A stretch of 58,457 nucleotides of DNA from Opitutaceae bacterium (GTDB lineage: Bacteria; Verrucomicrobiota; Verrucomicrobiia; Opitutales; Opitutaceae), in NCBI GenBank assembly GCA_002694885.1, contig NZNM01000156.1, forward strand, positions 1 to 58,457. The letters run 5' to 3'. A model generated the notes under the pieces. That model saw only the letters and a program-made list of their open reading frames with translations. It had not been told where the DNA came from and made no database searches. Positions 25,091-34,577 of this stretch are shown here, in pieces; position 1 is the first letter of the stretch; every line of letters starts with the position of its first letter. The translations under genes were made by a program, and so were the position numbers.

Positions 25091-26905
25091 TTAGAGACGG
25101 CAAATCAGCAGCTCGCGTTCGAATAGGAGTTCCTTGGGAAGGTGTTCACTTAGATCGATAAAAAGTTCTTCGTGGAGAATCACCTCGCGTTTCCATTTTT
25201 CGCGGTCGACCTCCATGATGGCATCCCAATCTTCTTCGGGATAATCAAGGCCGTCCCAGTGAAAATCATCGTAGCGAGGAATCCAGCCAATCGGAGTTTC
25301 CATCGCTCTTGTACGGCCTCGCACGCGATCCACTATCCATTTAAGGACCCTCATATTCTCGCCGAATCCAGGCCACATAAATCCCCCGTCTTCATTCTTC
25401 CGGAACCAGTTCACATGGAAAACGCGAGGCGTTTCGCTCAATCGGCGCTGCATTTTGAACCAATGCCGAAAGTAGTCGCCCATATGATACCCGCAGAAAG
25501 GCAACATCGCCATAGGGTCTCGTCTGACTTTTCCTAGTTCCCCAAAGGCGGCGGCCGTCATCTCCGATCCCATAGTCGCTCCCGTATAGACGCCGTCCGA
25601 CCAATTGAAAGCTTGGTACACCAAGGGCAAGGTGGTCATGCGTCGCCCTCCAAAAATAAACGCCTTGATCTCCACGCCTTCCGGATCCTCCCAGGCTGGA
25701 TCAATCGTTGGGCACTGGCTCGCCGGAGCTGTAAATCTGGCGTTCGGATGGGAGGCAGGAGACTCGGAATCTGGCGTCCAGTCCTGGCCTTTCCAATCTA
25801 TTAAATGCTGAGGAGTATCCTGAGTCAAACCCTCCCACCAAACATCCCCATCATCCGTCAAAGCAACGTTGGTGAAAATGGTGTTCTCTTTGAGAGAGTC
25901 CATCGCGTTGGGGTTCGTATCGTACGACGTGCCCGGAGCGACTCCGAAAAATCCGGCCTCCGGATTAATCGCTCGTAGTCGCCCTGAAGCGTCCGGCTTA
26001 ATCCAAGCGATGTCGTCGCCCACCGTCCAGATCTTCCAGCCTTCGAAACCCTCAGGTGGGATTAGCATAGCGAAATTCGTTTTGCCACAGGCGCTGGGAA
26101 AAGCAGCCGCTACGTAGGTTTTCTCCCCCTCTGGATTCTCTACACCTAATATTAGCATGTGCTCCGCCATCCAGCCCTCGTCTCGAGCCATGCAGGACGC
26201 GATTCTCAAAGCAAAGCACTTTTTTCCAAGCAACGCATTTCCACCGTATCCGCTTCCATAAGACCAAATAGCTCTCTCCTCTGGAAAGTGGACGATGTAC
26301 TTGTTTTTCGGATCAGGCTCGCAAGGCCAAGGAACGTCTTCTTGGCCAGGCTCCAAGGGCATCCCCACGGAATGCATGCACGGCACCACCCGTTTGTTAC
26401 CCAAATTGTCCAGGACCTCCTTTCCCATGCGAGTCATGATACGCATGTTAACAGCCACATAAGGAGAATCCGTTAGCTGAATTCCGACGTGAGCGATCGG
26501 CGAACCTATGGGACCCATGCTAAATGGAACGACATACATAGTCCGCCCCCTCATTGAACCCGAGAAGAGAGTTTTGAGCTCCCGCTTCATCTCGTATGGA
26601 TTTCGCCAATTATTAGTGGGTCCCGCGGCATCCTTACTTTGGCTGCAGATGAACGTGCGATCCTCTACTCGAGCAACATCAGATGGATCTGATCGGCATA
26701 GAAAGCTGTTAGGCCGCTTTTCTGGATTGAGCCTGATGAAGGTTCCGCTGTCTACCATTTGCTGGCAAAGCATATCGTACTCTTCTTGAGAACCGTCGCA
26801 CCAATGAATATTTTCCGGCAAACAGAGCTTTCGCATCTTTTCCACCCATTTCAGCAACGGTTTGTTGTCCGTTAAAGGCGTATCATAACTCTTTTTTTCG
26901 CGCAT
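25091..26905 (-). CDS. pckG: GTP-dependent phosphoenolpyruvate carboxykinase
   Basis: 604 residues. It converts oxaloacetate and GTP to phosphoenolpyruvate and CO2, the gateway of gluconeogenesis. The GTP-type enzyme is shown by the active-site cysteine P-loop [15 protein letters not shown], the upstream [22 protein letters not shown], and [19 protein letters not shown], all diagnostic of PckG and absent from the ATP-dependent PckA. Length matches the family (about 600-620). Start is the ATG at 26903-26905. Together with pyruvate carboxylase at 36 kb it controls oxaloacetate flow. Confidence 0.96.
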   Translation of the reverse strand: MREKKSYDTPLTDNKPLLKWVEKMRKLCLPENIHWCDGSQEEYDMLCQQMVDSGTFIRLNPEKRPNSFLCRSDPSDVARVEDRTFICSQSKDAAGPTNNWRNPYEMKRELKTLFSGSMRGRTMYVVPFSMGPIGSPIAHVGIQLTDSPYVAVNMRIMTRMGKEVLDNLGNKRVVPCMHSVGMPLEPGQEDVPWPCEPDPKNKYIVHFPEERAIWSYGSGYGGNALLGKKCFALRIASCMARDEGWMAEHMLILGVENPEGEKTYVAAAFPSACGKTNFAMLIPPEGFEGWKIWTVGDDIAWIKPDASGRLRAINPEAGFFGVAPGTSYDTNPNAMDSLKENTIFTNVALTDDGDVWWEGLTQDTPQHLIDWKGQDWTPDSESPASHPNARFTAPASQCPTIDPAWEDPEGVEIKAFIFGGRRMTTLPLVYQAFNWSDGVYTGATMGSEMTAAAFGELGKVRRDPMAMLPFCGYHMGDYFRHWFKMQRRLSETPRVFHVNWFRKNEDGGFMWPGFGENMRVLKWIVDRVRGRTRAMETPIGWIPRYDDFHWDGLDYPEEDWDAIMEVDREKWKREVILHEELFIDLSEHLPKELLFERELLICRL

Positions 26906-27137
26906 AAGGAATCTGATTCAACAAAGTGGAAAACTCTGGACCCAGAATAAACCGTCCCGACAGGTCCTGAATCGACACTAGTTTGCTACGTCATTCTAGA
27001 CGAAATAGGACCCATTTCGAAACTTCGAGCCTCGTCTTGTATAAAAGACGTAAATCAAGACTACGGCCGTTCAGCGAGTAAACAGAGGCGAATTGTCGTC
27101 CCAAGCCAAGCAACAATCCTATTAGAAAAGGCAAGTT

Positions 27138-27845
27138 TTGAACGAAAAAATTCTCATCGTTAAAAGCGAAACGGAGGAGGCGAAAGCGCTATCCTTTCTG
27201 CTTTCCGGAACCGGTTATTCCACGTCTGCCCATTCAAACGGCTGGGAAGCGCTAGAAGCTGCTCAAAATGAGAGATTCGATTTGGCGATCACGGATAGAG
27301 CCCTAGAAGAAAACCAGAGCGAACTCGGTTTGGTCGCGCAGCTCAAAGAAACGAAGCCCAAACTTCCGGTGTTTCTCCTTTCAGAAGGGCACGAGCTCGA
27401 AGACATCATCTATTGTATCCGAGCAGGAGTTACAGATATCATCGACGAGCCAAAGAATCTCAAAAAAATATTCGATTCTACAAACGAGTTTTTCAATCAT
27501 GGCACGACTTCCGCCGACGCGGTTACTTGGGAAGACATGATGGAAGTCGAGCAGGCGCTTTCCGCCCTGTTCAAAATGAACGATCCAAGCAAAGCCCTCG
27601 CGGAAGAGGCTCCTGCCAAGGCGCTGCAAAACGAGCTCGATGAAGCTATACAAAAGGTAGAACAGCTCGAAAAATCCAATCAGGAGCTGATTACTAACAA
27701 GGCCAAGGCGGAAACGCTGCTCGAGGAGCTTGGTAAGCAAAATGGCGGATCTGGTGGAGCAACACCAGAAAGGATCGAGCGGATGACCGACCTAGAGGAG
27801 CGGGAGAAGAAGCTCAAAGAGCACGAAGCTCGAATCGCTCAATGA
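27138..27845 (+). CDS. Receiver-like domain plus coiled coil, first half of a frameshifted gene
   Basis: 235 residues to a stop at 27843-27845. The first 115 residues follow the CheY-like receiver fold (ILIVKSETEEAKALSFLLSG, FDLAITDRA, LPVFLLSEG, IRAGVTDIIDEPKN). The acid pair that binds Mg is KSE instead of DDE. The Asp in AITDR is kept, and the conserved Lys before Pro reads Glu (DEP). It is probably a degenerate, possibly non-phosphorylated receiver. Residues 135-235 form a heptad-rich coiled coil. The start is TTG at 27138, supported by AAAAGG eight bases upstream. The coiled coil continues in another frame after the stop. Confidence 0.6.
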   Translation: MNEKILIVKSETEEAKALSFLLSGTGYSTSAHSNGWEALEAAQNERFDLAITDRALEENQSELGLVAQLKETKPKLPVFLLSEGHELEDIIYCIRAGVTDIIDEPKNLKKIFDSTNEFFNHGTTSADAVTWEDMMEVEQALSALFKMNDPSKALAEEAPAKALQNELDEAIQKVEQLEKSNQELITNKAKAETLLEELGKQNGGSGGATPERIERMTDLEEREKKLKEHEARIAQ

Positions 27846-28563
27846 GTCCTTTCAACAAGCAAAGGAGTCCATCGCCGAGAAGGATTTCATCATCGAGCAA
27901 CGGACCAAAGAAATCGAGGATCTCAAATCAAAGATCGAAACGCGGGCTTCCAATCTCGACATGGAAGAGCTTGAGGAAGCGAAACGACTTTTGGAAGTAG
28001 ATCGCTTCAAGCTGCAAGAACAGAAGGACAAGCTCGATGAAGCCCAGCAGTCTTTCGACCAGGACTTCGAAAAGAAACAACGCGAGATCGAAGTGAATCG
28101 CAAGGACGCAGAAGTCACCCTTCGCGAACTGCAAAACAAGGTTAAGGAAGAGCAATTTAAACTCGCCACAGACCAGGCCACCTTTAAGGAAGAGTTCCGC
28201 CAGTTCGAGTGGGCCAAACAAAATTTCCAAGAGGATATTGAAGAGCTGCAATCGAAGCAGAGCGAACTGAAGCAGTTCGAGGATCAACCGAATCGCATGA
28301 AAAGCAGCCTCGACCAGCAGGAGAATACGCTTCCCAAGCACAGACCTTCCGAAGACAGATGCTTCGATAGGGCCCAAGATAATGAGCCGGAAGAAGAGAC
28401 TTCCCAAGCGTCGTCCCCTACAAACGAAACCGATTCATCTCAGCCCAAAGCTGGAGACGATAAATCGGACCCAGATACCTGGAAAAAGCCACCAAGGAAA
28501 CGCCGTCGCAAAGGCGCTCGAGGACCGCTACGCATTGGACGCAGCGCTTCTGTCAACGACTAA
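27844..28563 (+). pseudogene. Coiled-coil continuation of the receiver-like gene in the +1 frame
   Basis: Directly after the stop, the neighbouring frame reads ESFQQAKESIAEKDF and stays coiled-coil for about 150 residues (EELEEAKRLLEVDRFKLQEQ, REIEVNRKDAEVTLREL). It ends in an acidic linker and a strongly basic tail (KKPPRKRRRKGARGP). Upstream in this frame the preceding codons read LESLNES, so the join probably lies within a few codons of 27830-27843. A single inserted base explains it. Either the gene is broken or the base is a sequencing error; joined, it would encode about 475 residues. The basic tail suggests binding to nucleic acid or membranes. Internal ATG: 27961. Confidence 0.55.
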
Positions 28564-28575
28564 GCTCTTATGGCT

Positions 28576-29550
28576 CTAGGCATCGTTCGCCGTTCGAAAG
28601 CCCATATTCCCAGTTGACGTGTCAGGCGTGTTCGACGTCCGAGCAGCTACCCGATACCGGTTGCAGTAGCTGTCGTGGCACAAATACGAACCGCCTTTCA
28701 TCATCCTGCCCTCGCCGGTATCCGGCCCTTTGGGATTAGGTTCATCATGTGTTAGTCGCCATGTTGGCGAAAACCAGTCTTGGCACCATTCCCAGACGTT
28801 TCCCGCAACATTGTACAATCCATAGCCATTCGCCCGGAATGATTTCGCAGGAGCGGGTCCTACATGGCCATCTTCCGCTGAGTTTACTAGCGGAAAGTTG
28901 CCCTGCCAAATATTGCATCGGTGTTTTCCGTCAGGCATCAAGTCGTCGCCCCACGCATACATTTTCTGCACGAGCCCTCCTCTAGCAGCCTTTTCCCATT
29001 CTGCTTCCGTCGGCAAGCGCTGCCCCTTCCATTGGCAATAAGCAGCCGCGTCGTTCCAGCTTACGTGCACTACTGGATGGTCCCTTCGCTTCTTAATGTT
29101 CGATCCCGGACCCTCAGGTTTCCTCCAGCACGCTCCCTCGACACCGTACCACCACTCGAGGCCCTGAACGTTGCGTGGCTTCAAACGTTTGAGAAGCGAT
29201 TTTGGCAGCAGTATGTGAAACACATAGGACCAGCCGAACTGCTCAGCTTCCGTCACGTACCCGGTATCGTCAATGAAGGACCCAAATTCCTCGTTGGTGA
29301 CGCAACAGCGGGATATCCAATAGTCGTCAACATGAACCTCTTTAACCAGCTTTTCCCCATCGGCTTCCCAAGCTTCATCACTGTCCGTCCCCATTAGAAA
29401 AGGCCCGCTCTTAATTAACTCCATATTGCTTCGACTGCCATAGTCGGGGGCGCGAGCCGAAATCTCGCTTGAAGTTTCGCAATTACTAGATGAGAGAGCG
29501 TTTTCGGGTTTGGTAGGCGTGCAGCAACTTGGCTTTATCTTGGATGACAT
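28576..29550 (-). CDS. Formylglycine-generating enzyme (SUMF1/FGE family)
   Basis: 324 residues. FGE oxidises the cysteine in sulfatase CxPxR motifs to formylglycine using O2 and copper. The C-terminal signature [20 protein letters not shown] with [14 protein letters not shown] contains two cysteines, C291 and C296, spaced as in the human active site (C336/C341). This points to a true aerobic FGE, not a general FGE-sulfatase-fold protein. Other conserved parts are [50 protein letters not shown] and [15 protein letters not shown]. No signal peptide is obvious, which fits maturation of sulfatases before export. A CxPxR sulfatase is encoded at 11325-12752. Confidence 0.92.
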   Translation of the reverse strand: MSSKIKPSCCTPTKPENALSSSNCETSSEISARAPDYGSRSNMELIKSGPFLMGTDSDEAWEADGEKLVKEVHVDDYWISRCCVTNEEFGSFIDDTGYVTEAEQFGWSYVFHILLPKSLLKRLKPRNVQGLEWWYGVEGACWRKPEGPGSNIKKRRDHPVVHVSWNDAAAYCQWKGQRLPTEAEWEKAARGGLVQKMYAWGDDLMPDGKHRCNIWQGNFPLVNSAEDGHVGPAPAKSFRANGYGLYNVAGNVWEWCQDWFSPTWRLTHDEPNPKGPDTGEGRMMKGGSYLCHDSYCNRYRVAARTSNTPDTSTGNMGFRTANDA

Positions 29551-29570
29551 ATCACAAAGTCGACCAATAG

Positions 29571-30305
29571 TCAGGTTCCACTATCGCCCTCGTCACACCC
29601 CCATGTCAATGCATCGGCGCGATCTCCATCGCCCCTACTTCTCTGCAGAAAATACGAAGCCACGACTGGACTCTTCTTATGGTCCATCGTCTTGTTCATC
29701 GTACTGGTAGCATTCCTGAAAAGCTCCCTTTGAGAGTTCCAAATTCCAATACGATTGTCTTTGGCGTACTTCTCCGCCTCGAGCATAGCTTCCTGAAATC
29801 CAATCCCCATCGCCGAATAGCGAGCATACCCCTTTCGCAACATCAGTTGGTTTACCGATTCGCCGCCTAGCGCGTAGAGGGTGACATATCGCGTATCCTG
29901 ATACTCCTTCAAAATTTCCATATTGAAGAAAAACCCCTTGGCCACGGTTTCTATCATCCATTGCCCGTCACTAATAGATTTTTCGTCCCCTGGGGGATAA
30001 GCGATACTAGCGAGAATCACTTCACACTCTCTACCCTCTTCGAGAACCCTCACCCTCGATTCATCGATGACGTCTAGCACTTTGACTCGAACACTCCGTT
30101 CTTCGTTAAGGCTTTGCATAACGAAAAATACGGAGCCGACCCCTAGGCCAATGTTGCTAGAATTCCGAATACCATCGATCCACTTTTCCCACGATAATCC
30201 AAATTCTAATTCGGACTTTGAGACCGCAGGTTTAGCCTTTCCGTACCTTGCAGAAGAATTTCGCAATTTTTGGCATTCCAAGCCTGACCCAGAGCCCCGT
30301 AGCAA
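29571..30305 (-). CDS. Staphylococcal-nuclease-like (SNase fold) protein, catalytic residues lost
   Basis: 244 residues. A possible short membrane anchor ([13 protein letters not shown]) precedes an SNase-like barrel: [15 protein letters not shown], then [17 protein letters not shown] and [16 protein letters not shown], the classic end of the domain. Catalytic positions of thermonuclease are not kept: the D-G-D-T strand reads DESR, V-R-L reads VIL, and D-A-P-E reads AYPP. It is probably a binding protein rather than a nuclease. The start is taken as TTG at 30303-30305, six nt after the stop of the upstream peptidase gene, and is uncertain. A basic or low-complexity tail follows the domain. 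Confidence 0.6.
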   Translation of the reverse strand: MLRGSGSGLECQKLRNSSARYGKAKPAVSKSELEFGLSWEKWIDGIRNSSNIGLGVGSVFFVMQSLNEERSVRVKVLDVIDESRVRVLEEGRECEVILASIAYPPGDEKSISDGQWMIETVAKGFFFNMEILKEYQDTRYVTLYALGGESVNQLMLRKGYARYSAMGIGFQEAMLEAEKYAKDNRIGIWNSQRELFRNATSTMNKTMDHKKSPVVASYFLQRSRGDGDRADALTWGCDEGDSGT

Positions 30306-30310
30306 GAATC

Positions 30311-31429
30311 CTAGGACAAAAAAAACGATTCCAAAATGCCTAGAGACCGCTCCATCTCGCCTTCATCAATATACTCATCCACTTTGTGAGCCTGCTCTAT
30401 ACCCCCAGGTCCAAATACTACGGTTGGAATTCCGACACTGGCATAGGCAACGCCATTGGTCATGAAAGCCGCTTCTCCAAAATCGGCATCGGTCCCGAAA
30501 TCGAGAGCCCGCTGAGCTAAGGCTTGCGGAAACCAATTCTGATTGTCCGTGTTCAATGGCGGCCTTTCTAAAACCGTGGACAAGCTCACGCCCAGTTCCG
30601 TCTTGGCAATCACTTCAATCGCTTCCCGTGCCTCTTCCATCTCCTCAGAGACGCCTAGTCTACGGTCCAGATCAATCGAGCAGTTGTCTGGGACGATATT
30701 GAATCCAATTCCTCCAGCAATCCGACCCACATTTAGGCTACCTCGCTCGATCGACTCTCGATTGTCTTCTTGGGAGAGCAATTCTGCCAAACGCTCCAGC
30801 TTCTCAACCAGCCTGGCGGTTTTATAAATCGCGTTTTCGCCAAGATGAGGAGTGGAGCCATGGGCAGCCTTGCCCGCGGCCTCGATCGTGTATCGGCAGG
30901 CCCCTTTGTGTTTCGTTATTATCCCGCTTCGTGTCGGTTCCCCGGTAAGCGCCCCTTTGATGTCATAGCGGTCCCTCAACTCAGCCAGCTTGTAGGCTCC
31001 AAGTTGCGCTGCCTCCTCATCCGCTGACGCGGCAAAAACCAGGCTATGGTTTAGTTCACTAGCGTTTTCGTTGCAGCGTTCTGCAAGCAACATAAAGGTC
31101 GCTAAACTTGCTTTCGTATCGCACGAACCCCGGCCATACCACTTTCCTTCTCGGCATTGAAGTTCGTATGGGCTTCCAATCGCCCATCCATCAACACCGA
31201 CCGTATCCATGTGCGCTTCGATAAGCACTGATGGTTTATCGTGAGCACCGATGCGGGCCACAACGTTGCGCCTGCCAGGCAGGACCTCATGGCAGTGGAA
31301 TTCGATTCCCTTTTCAGACAGCCAATCTCTGACGAACGCCTCTACATCTTTCTCGCCAGGACCCCCATAAACCGGATTTACGCTGGGTATCGCTACCAGT
31401 TTTTGTAATAGCTCAATGCACGCGCTCAT
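30311..31429 (-). CDS. M20 family deacylase (ArgE/DapE-like)
   Basis: 372 residues. Metal and catalytic motifs of the M20 family are present: VLIEAHMDTVG (His and the Asp two residues later), WYGRGSCDTKAS (bridging Asp), SADEEAAQLGA (catalytic Glu pair), TGEPTRS, and the final His in GIEQAHKVDEYI. The dimerisation domain insert has the typical KAAHGSTPHLGENAI. ArgE cleaves N-acetylornithine and DapE cleaves succinyl-diaminopimelate; the sequence alone does not decide. The ATG at 31427-31429 starts the gene. The SNase-like gene follows closely and may be co-transcribed. Confidence 0.85.
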   Translation of the reverse strand: MSACIELLQKLVAIPSVNPVYGGPGEKDVEAFVRDWLSEKGIEFHCHEVLPGRRNVVARIGAHDKPSVLIEAHMDTVGVDGWAIGSPYELQCREGKWYGRGSCDTKASLATFMLLAERCNENASELNHSLVFAASADEEAAQLGAYKLAELRDRYDIKGALTGEPTRSGIITKHKGACRYTIEAAGKAAHGSTPHLGENAIYKTARLVEKLERLAELLSQEDNRESIERGSLNVGRIAGGIGFNIVPDNCSIDLDRRLGVSEEMEEAREAIEVIAKTELGVSLSTVLERPPLNTDNQNWFPQALAQRALDFGTDADFGEAAFMTNGVAYASVGIPTVVFGPGGIEQAHKVDEYIDEGEMERSLGILESFFLS

Positions 31430-31573
31430 TGGTGCCTATCCCAATGGCTGGCTTGCCAAAAAGCAACGGCCTTCAGTCCTAAATCGGCTTTCATTTTATT
31501 TTAACCAAGTTCTAAGGGCAAGGTCGATACAGGCGATTGACAGACCTTTCTTGGCTCTCAAAATCCACTTTCC

Positions 31574-32722
31574 ATGGCTTGGAGAATCGACCAATTCGTT
31601 GTTAAAGGAGAGATTCACAACCGAGCGCCAGGTGATGTTTCGGGACTTATCTGGCTCAAGGGTTTAAACCGGCCCCTTGAATTGAAACTCAAAGGGAATT
31701 GCTATCGCGACTTAGCGGGAGCGAAGCTTGTATTCGAAAATCCAAAACCAGTTGAGGGAGACTATTCCGGTCTGGACGTTTTTCAGGATGGAGTCGTCGG
31801 AGACATGACCGCTTCCAAGAAAGTCAAAATTCCAGTCGATCCAGACGAAATCGTCGGCCAATTCGGAAACGGCAAGCACCCCTACATTATCGGTAATTGC
31901 CTTTATTTGGAGTGGTTTAGCGAACGAAATGGACGGGTATTGATCGAGACGACTGATTTCGACTGGAATGTATCTCTTCCTAGCTGGACTCTTTCGGAAA
32001 CCGACGAAGTCGATCAGCGGCTGAAAAACCAGCAAGCGATGTTCGACTTTATGGATAACTTGTCCCAAGCCATCGAAACAGACGATGAGCAAGAAATTCC
32101 AGTCACCGAAGAAATGAACGAGTTTCAATGGGAAGCATTTTTGCAAAAGTCAGATGCTCGGAGCGATATGCTTCTGGAGCTCTTCGAAAAGTACGGGGAC
32201 GATCCTAGGTGCGAAGAGCTGGTTGCGGAAGCAATGGGCTGGGAGATCGAGAGTGTTGAGTTCCCAGAAGCGGAACAAGATGACTGGGAATCGCAAACCG
32301 AAGGAGCTCTGTTTCAAGAGGACGAGAGCGATCCAGAAGAGTACCTCCCAAATCACCCCCTCATATCCGAGATGATGGATATAACCTCCCGGATTTTCTT
32401 TGAAACGGAGTCTCGGAAACTCCTGAACGATGAAACTAGCAACCCGTGGAACCAACTCCTGTGGCATTCCCAAATGACGGTAAGCAAACTCATCGGAGCC
32501 TTGGAGGAAGTGACCCGCGAGGTTGATCCAGAACCCGGGTTTGTCGTCGCGACTCTAAAGCGGGCTCTCCACCTCGTGCACATGACGATATCCACCTTGG
32601 AGGCAGCTCAATCCCTTCAGACGAAGCATGAGAATTGGCAGTTGGACATCCGGCGCTCCTTATTTGGAGTGCGGGAATCCATTCTCGATTTGATGCAAAC
32701 CTATCGCCGCAACGGCGCGTAG
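31574..32722 (+). CDS. Conserved hypothetical protein, beta-rich N-terminus and helical C-terminus
   Basis: 382 residues, no signal peptide. Residues 1-130 form a beta-rich unit starting WRIDQFVVKGEIHNRAPGDV and SGLIWLKGLNRPLELKLKGN, with CYRDLAGAKLVFENP. The remainder is acidic and helical (EEMNEFQWEAFLQKSDARSD, LISEMMDITSRIFFETESRK), with a C-terminal helical bundle. I recall similar proteins annotated as hypothetical in Verrucomicrobiota and Planctomycetota, but no function. The high acidity suggests a cytosolic binding or scaffold protein. Start is ATG at 31574, divergent from the M20 gene. Confidence 0.6.
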   Translation: MAWRIDQFVVKGEIHNRAPGDVSGLIWLKGLNRPLELKLKGNCYRDLAGAKLVFENPKPVEGDYSGLDVFQDGVVGDMTASKKVKIPVDPDEIVGQFGNGKHPYIIGNCLYLEWFSERNGRVLIETTDFDWNVSLPSWTLSETDEVDQRLKNQQAMFDFMDNLSQAIETDDEQEIPVTEEMNEFQWEAFLQKSDARSDMLLELFEKYGDDPRCEELVAEAMGWEIESVEFPEAEQDDWESQTEGALFQEDESDPEEYLPNHPLISEMMDITSRIFFETESRKLLNDETSNPWNQLLWHSQMTVSKLIGALEEVTREVDPEPGFVVATLKRALHLVHMTISTLEAAQSLQTKHENWQLDIRRSLFGVRESILDLMQTYRRNGA

Positions 32723-32776
32723 TCGCAAGGCGCTCTGAGCCAGTCCCCGATCATTTCATTTCAGGTAGCGTTGCTC

Positions 32777-32837
32777 GTTCCCAAACAACCGCCCTGACAA
32801 CGCTCCCGCGGCTGTTTGGGGACAAACAGCCCTACCC
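32777..32837. repeat. GGGGACAA palindromic repeat, second copy
   Basis: TTCCCAAACAACCGC at the left pairs with GCGGCTGTTTGGGGA at the right. The right arm continues as CAAACAGCCCTACCC, nearly the same as the unit at 15718-15748. It lies between the convergent hypothetical gene and ggt and could act as a terminator. Confidence 0.55.
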
Positions 32838-32897
32838 AATTTCTTGCGAAATCATAGTATCTGGCAAGGAATGCAAAAGGGAGCTCAAGGAACCCGC

Positions 32898-34577
32898 TCA
32901 ATAGCCCACCGCCTGGCCATCTTTACGGCTTTCGGATGCTCCGGTGTAAACGCCTGACTCCGGATCTCGCCAAATTCCCTGGTACCCGCCAAATAGGCCT
33001 TTACCAGAGATCATGTCAATTTGATGGCCCATCGCCGCCAAATCGGCTCGGGCGACTTCGCTAAATCCATTTTCTAGATACACCGTTCCACCTTCCGTCA
33101 TTTCACGGGGCGACCCGAATGGCTGTGAGGAACGAACATGATTTACGCGGGGAGCGTCGCCCGCCTCTTGCAGATTCATGCCGAAATCCTTTAAATTGAC
33201 GATAACTTGGACGTGACCTTGAGGCTGCATGCTTCCCCCCATCACTCCGAAAGCCATCAACGGCCTACCTCCCTCTGTCACGAATGCGGGAATAATCGTA
33301 TGGAAAGGGCGCTTTCCAGGCCGGTATTCATTCGCATGCCCCGGTTGGAAATTGAACGAAGCTCCTCGATTCTGAAATCCAAACCCAAGCTCCGGAATGC
33401 ATACGCCCGATCCCATGCCAATAAAATTGCTCTGTATCAGCGAAACCATCATGCCGCTAGAGTCTGCCGCGCAGAGATACACGGTGTCTCCTCGTTCCAA
33501 GATTCCCGGACTATAGTCTAGGGCCGCTTTCTGGGGATTGATTAGAGTCCGCTTCTCGGTTGCATAATCTTTGGAAATTAGAGTTTCCACTGGCGCTTGA
33601 GAAAAGTCCGGATCCGCATAGAACCTCGCTCGATCTTCGTAAGCTAGCTTTTTTGCCTCGATGAATGCATGCAAATGCTTGGCCGACCCGAATCCAAAAC
33701 TAGAAAGATCGTAGCCTTCTAGAATATTAAGCATCTGAAGGGTGGCTATTCCTTGGCCATTGGGAGGCAATTCCCAGATATCCCAACCTCGATAATTTGT
33801 CGATACCGGACCAATCCAATTACCCTCGTGACGGGCTAGATCTTCGTAAGACAAATAAGCTCCCAGGCGTTTCATCTGTTTGTCGATCACTTGGGCAATT
33901 GGGCCTTCATAGAAGGCATCTCGACCATTCTCCGCGATCGAAGCTAATGTATCGCCAAGGGCAGGATTCTTCCAAATATCACCCTTTTCCGGATACCTTC
34001 CTCCTGGAGCAAATGTATCTAACAAGCCAGGACAGCTGCTTGGGTCCCTGCTTCGCGACTCAATTTCTCTCTTCCACGATCTCGCTATAATCTCGGGAAC
34101 AGGATGCCCGTCAAAGGCGTATCCAATTGTGGGCTTCAGAATCCTCTCCATTGGAAGATTGCCGAATTCCCCATGAAGTTGGTACCAGCCATCTACGCAC
34201 CCAGGGGTGGATAGGGAGTATCTGCCAAATAACGGGATTTCATCTGTGATCCCTTCTTCCTCGAAAGTCTCTTTAGAAAGGCCCATCGGTGATCGGCCAC
34301 TTCCATTAAATCCATGCAATCGCTGCGTCTTAGGGTCCCAAACGATAGCGAAGAGGTCACCCCCGATGCCATTACTGACAGGCTCCATCAAGCCCAGAGC
34401 CGCATTAGAGCCAATGGCCGCATCCATCGCAGTACCCCCATCCCTGAGAATTTCCAATCCAATCTGAGATGCCAAAGGATGACTTGTGGCCACAATTCCA
34501 TGCCGGGCAAAAATTTCCGAACGTGATGCCCGGTGCCCGCTAGCTGAAGGATCTACTCCTATCAACTCCCTATCCAT
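32898..34577 (-). CDS. ggt: Gamma-glutamyltransferase / glutathione hydrolase-like
   Basis: 559 residues from the ATG at 34575-34577. GGT is made as one chain that cuts itself before a Thr, which then removes gamma-glutamyl groups from glutathione and related peptides. Features: GIVATSHPLASQIGLEILRD, GGTAMDAAIGSNAALGL, GGDLFAIVWD, the processing site GDTVYLCAADSSG (Thr as predicted nucleophile), IQSNFIGMGSGV and SSMxP-like region MGGSMQPQG. There is no signal peptide, unlike E. coli Ggt, so it resembles the cytoplasmic YwrD-like branch. The start overlaps the stop of the dipeptidase gene by 8 nt, so the two are translated together. Confidence 0.88.
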   Translation of the reverse strand: MDRELIGVDPSASGHRASRSEIFARHGIVATSHPLASQIGLEILRDGGTAMDAAIGSNAALGLMEPVSNGIGGDLFAIVWDPKTQRLHGFNGSGRSPMGLSKETFEEEGITDEIPLFGRYSLSTPGCVDGWYQLHGEFGNLPMERILKPTIGYAFDGHPVPEIIARSWKREIESRSRDPSSCPGLLDTFAPGGRYPEKGDIWKNPALGDTLASIAENGRDAFYEGPIAQVIDKQMKRLGAYLSYEDLARHEGNWIGPVSTNYRGWDIWELPPNGQGIATLQMLNILEGYDLSSFGFGSAKHLHAFIEAKKLAYEDRARFYADPDFSQAPVETLISKDYATEKRTLINPQKAALDYSPGILERGDTVYLCAADSSGMMVSLIQSNFIGMGSGVCIPELGFGFQNRGASFNFQPGHANEYRPGKRPFHTIIPAFVTEGGRPLMAFGVMGGSMQPQGHVQVIVNLKDFGMNLQEAGDAPRVNHVRSSQPFGSPREMTEGGTVYLENGFSEVARADLAAMGHQIDMISGKGLFGGYQGIWRDPESGVYTGASESRKDGQAVGY

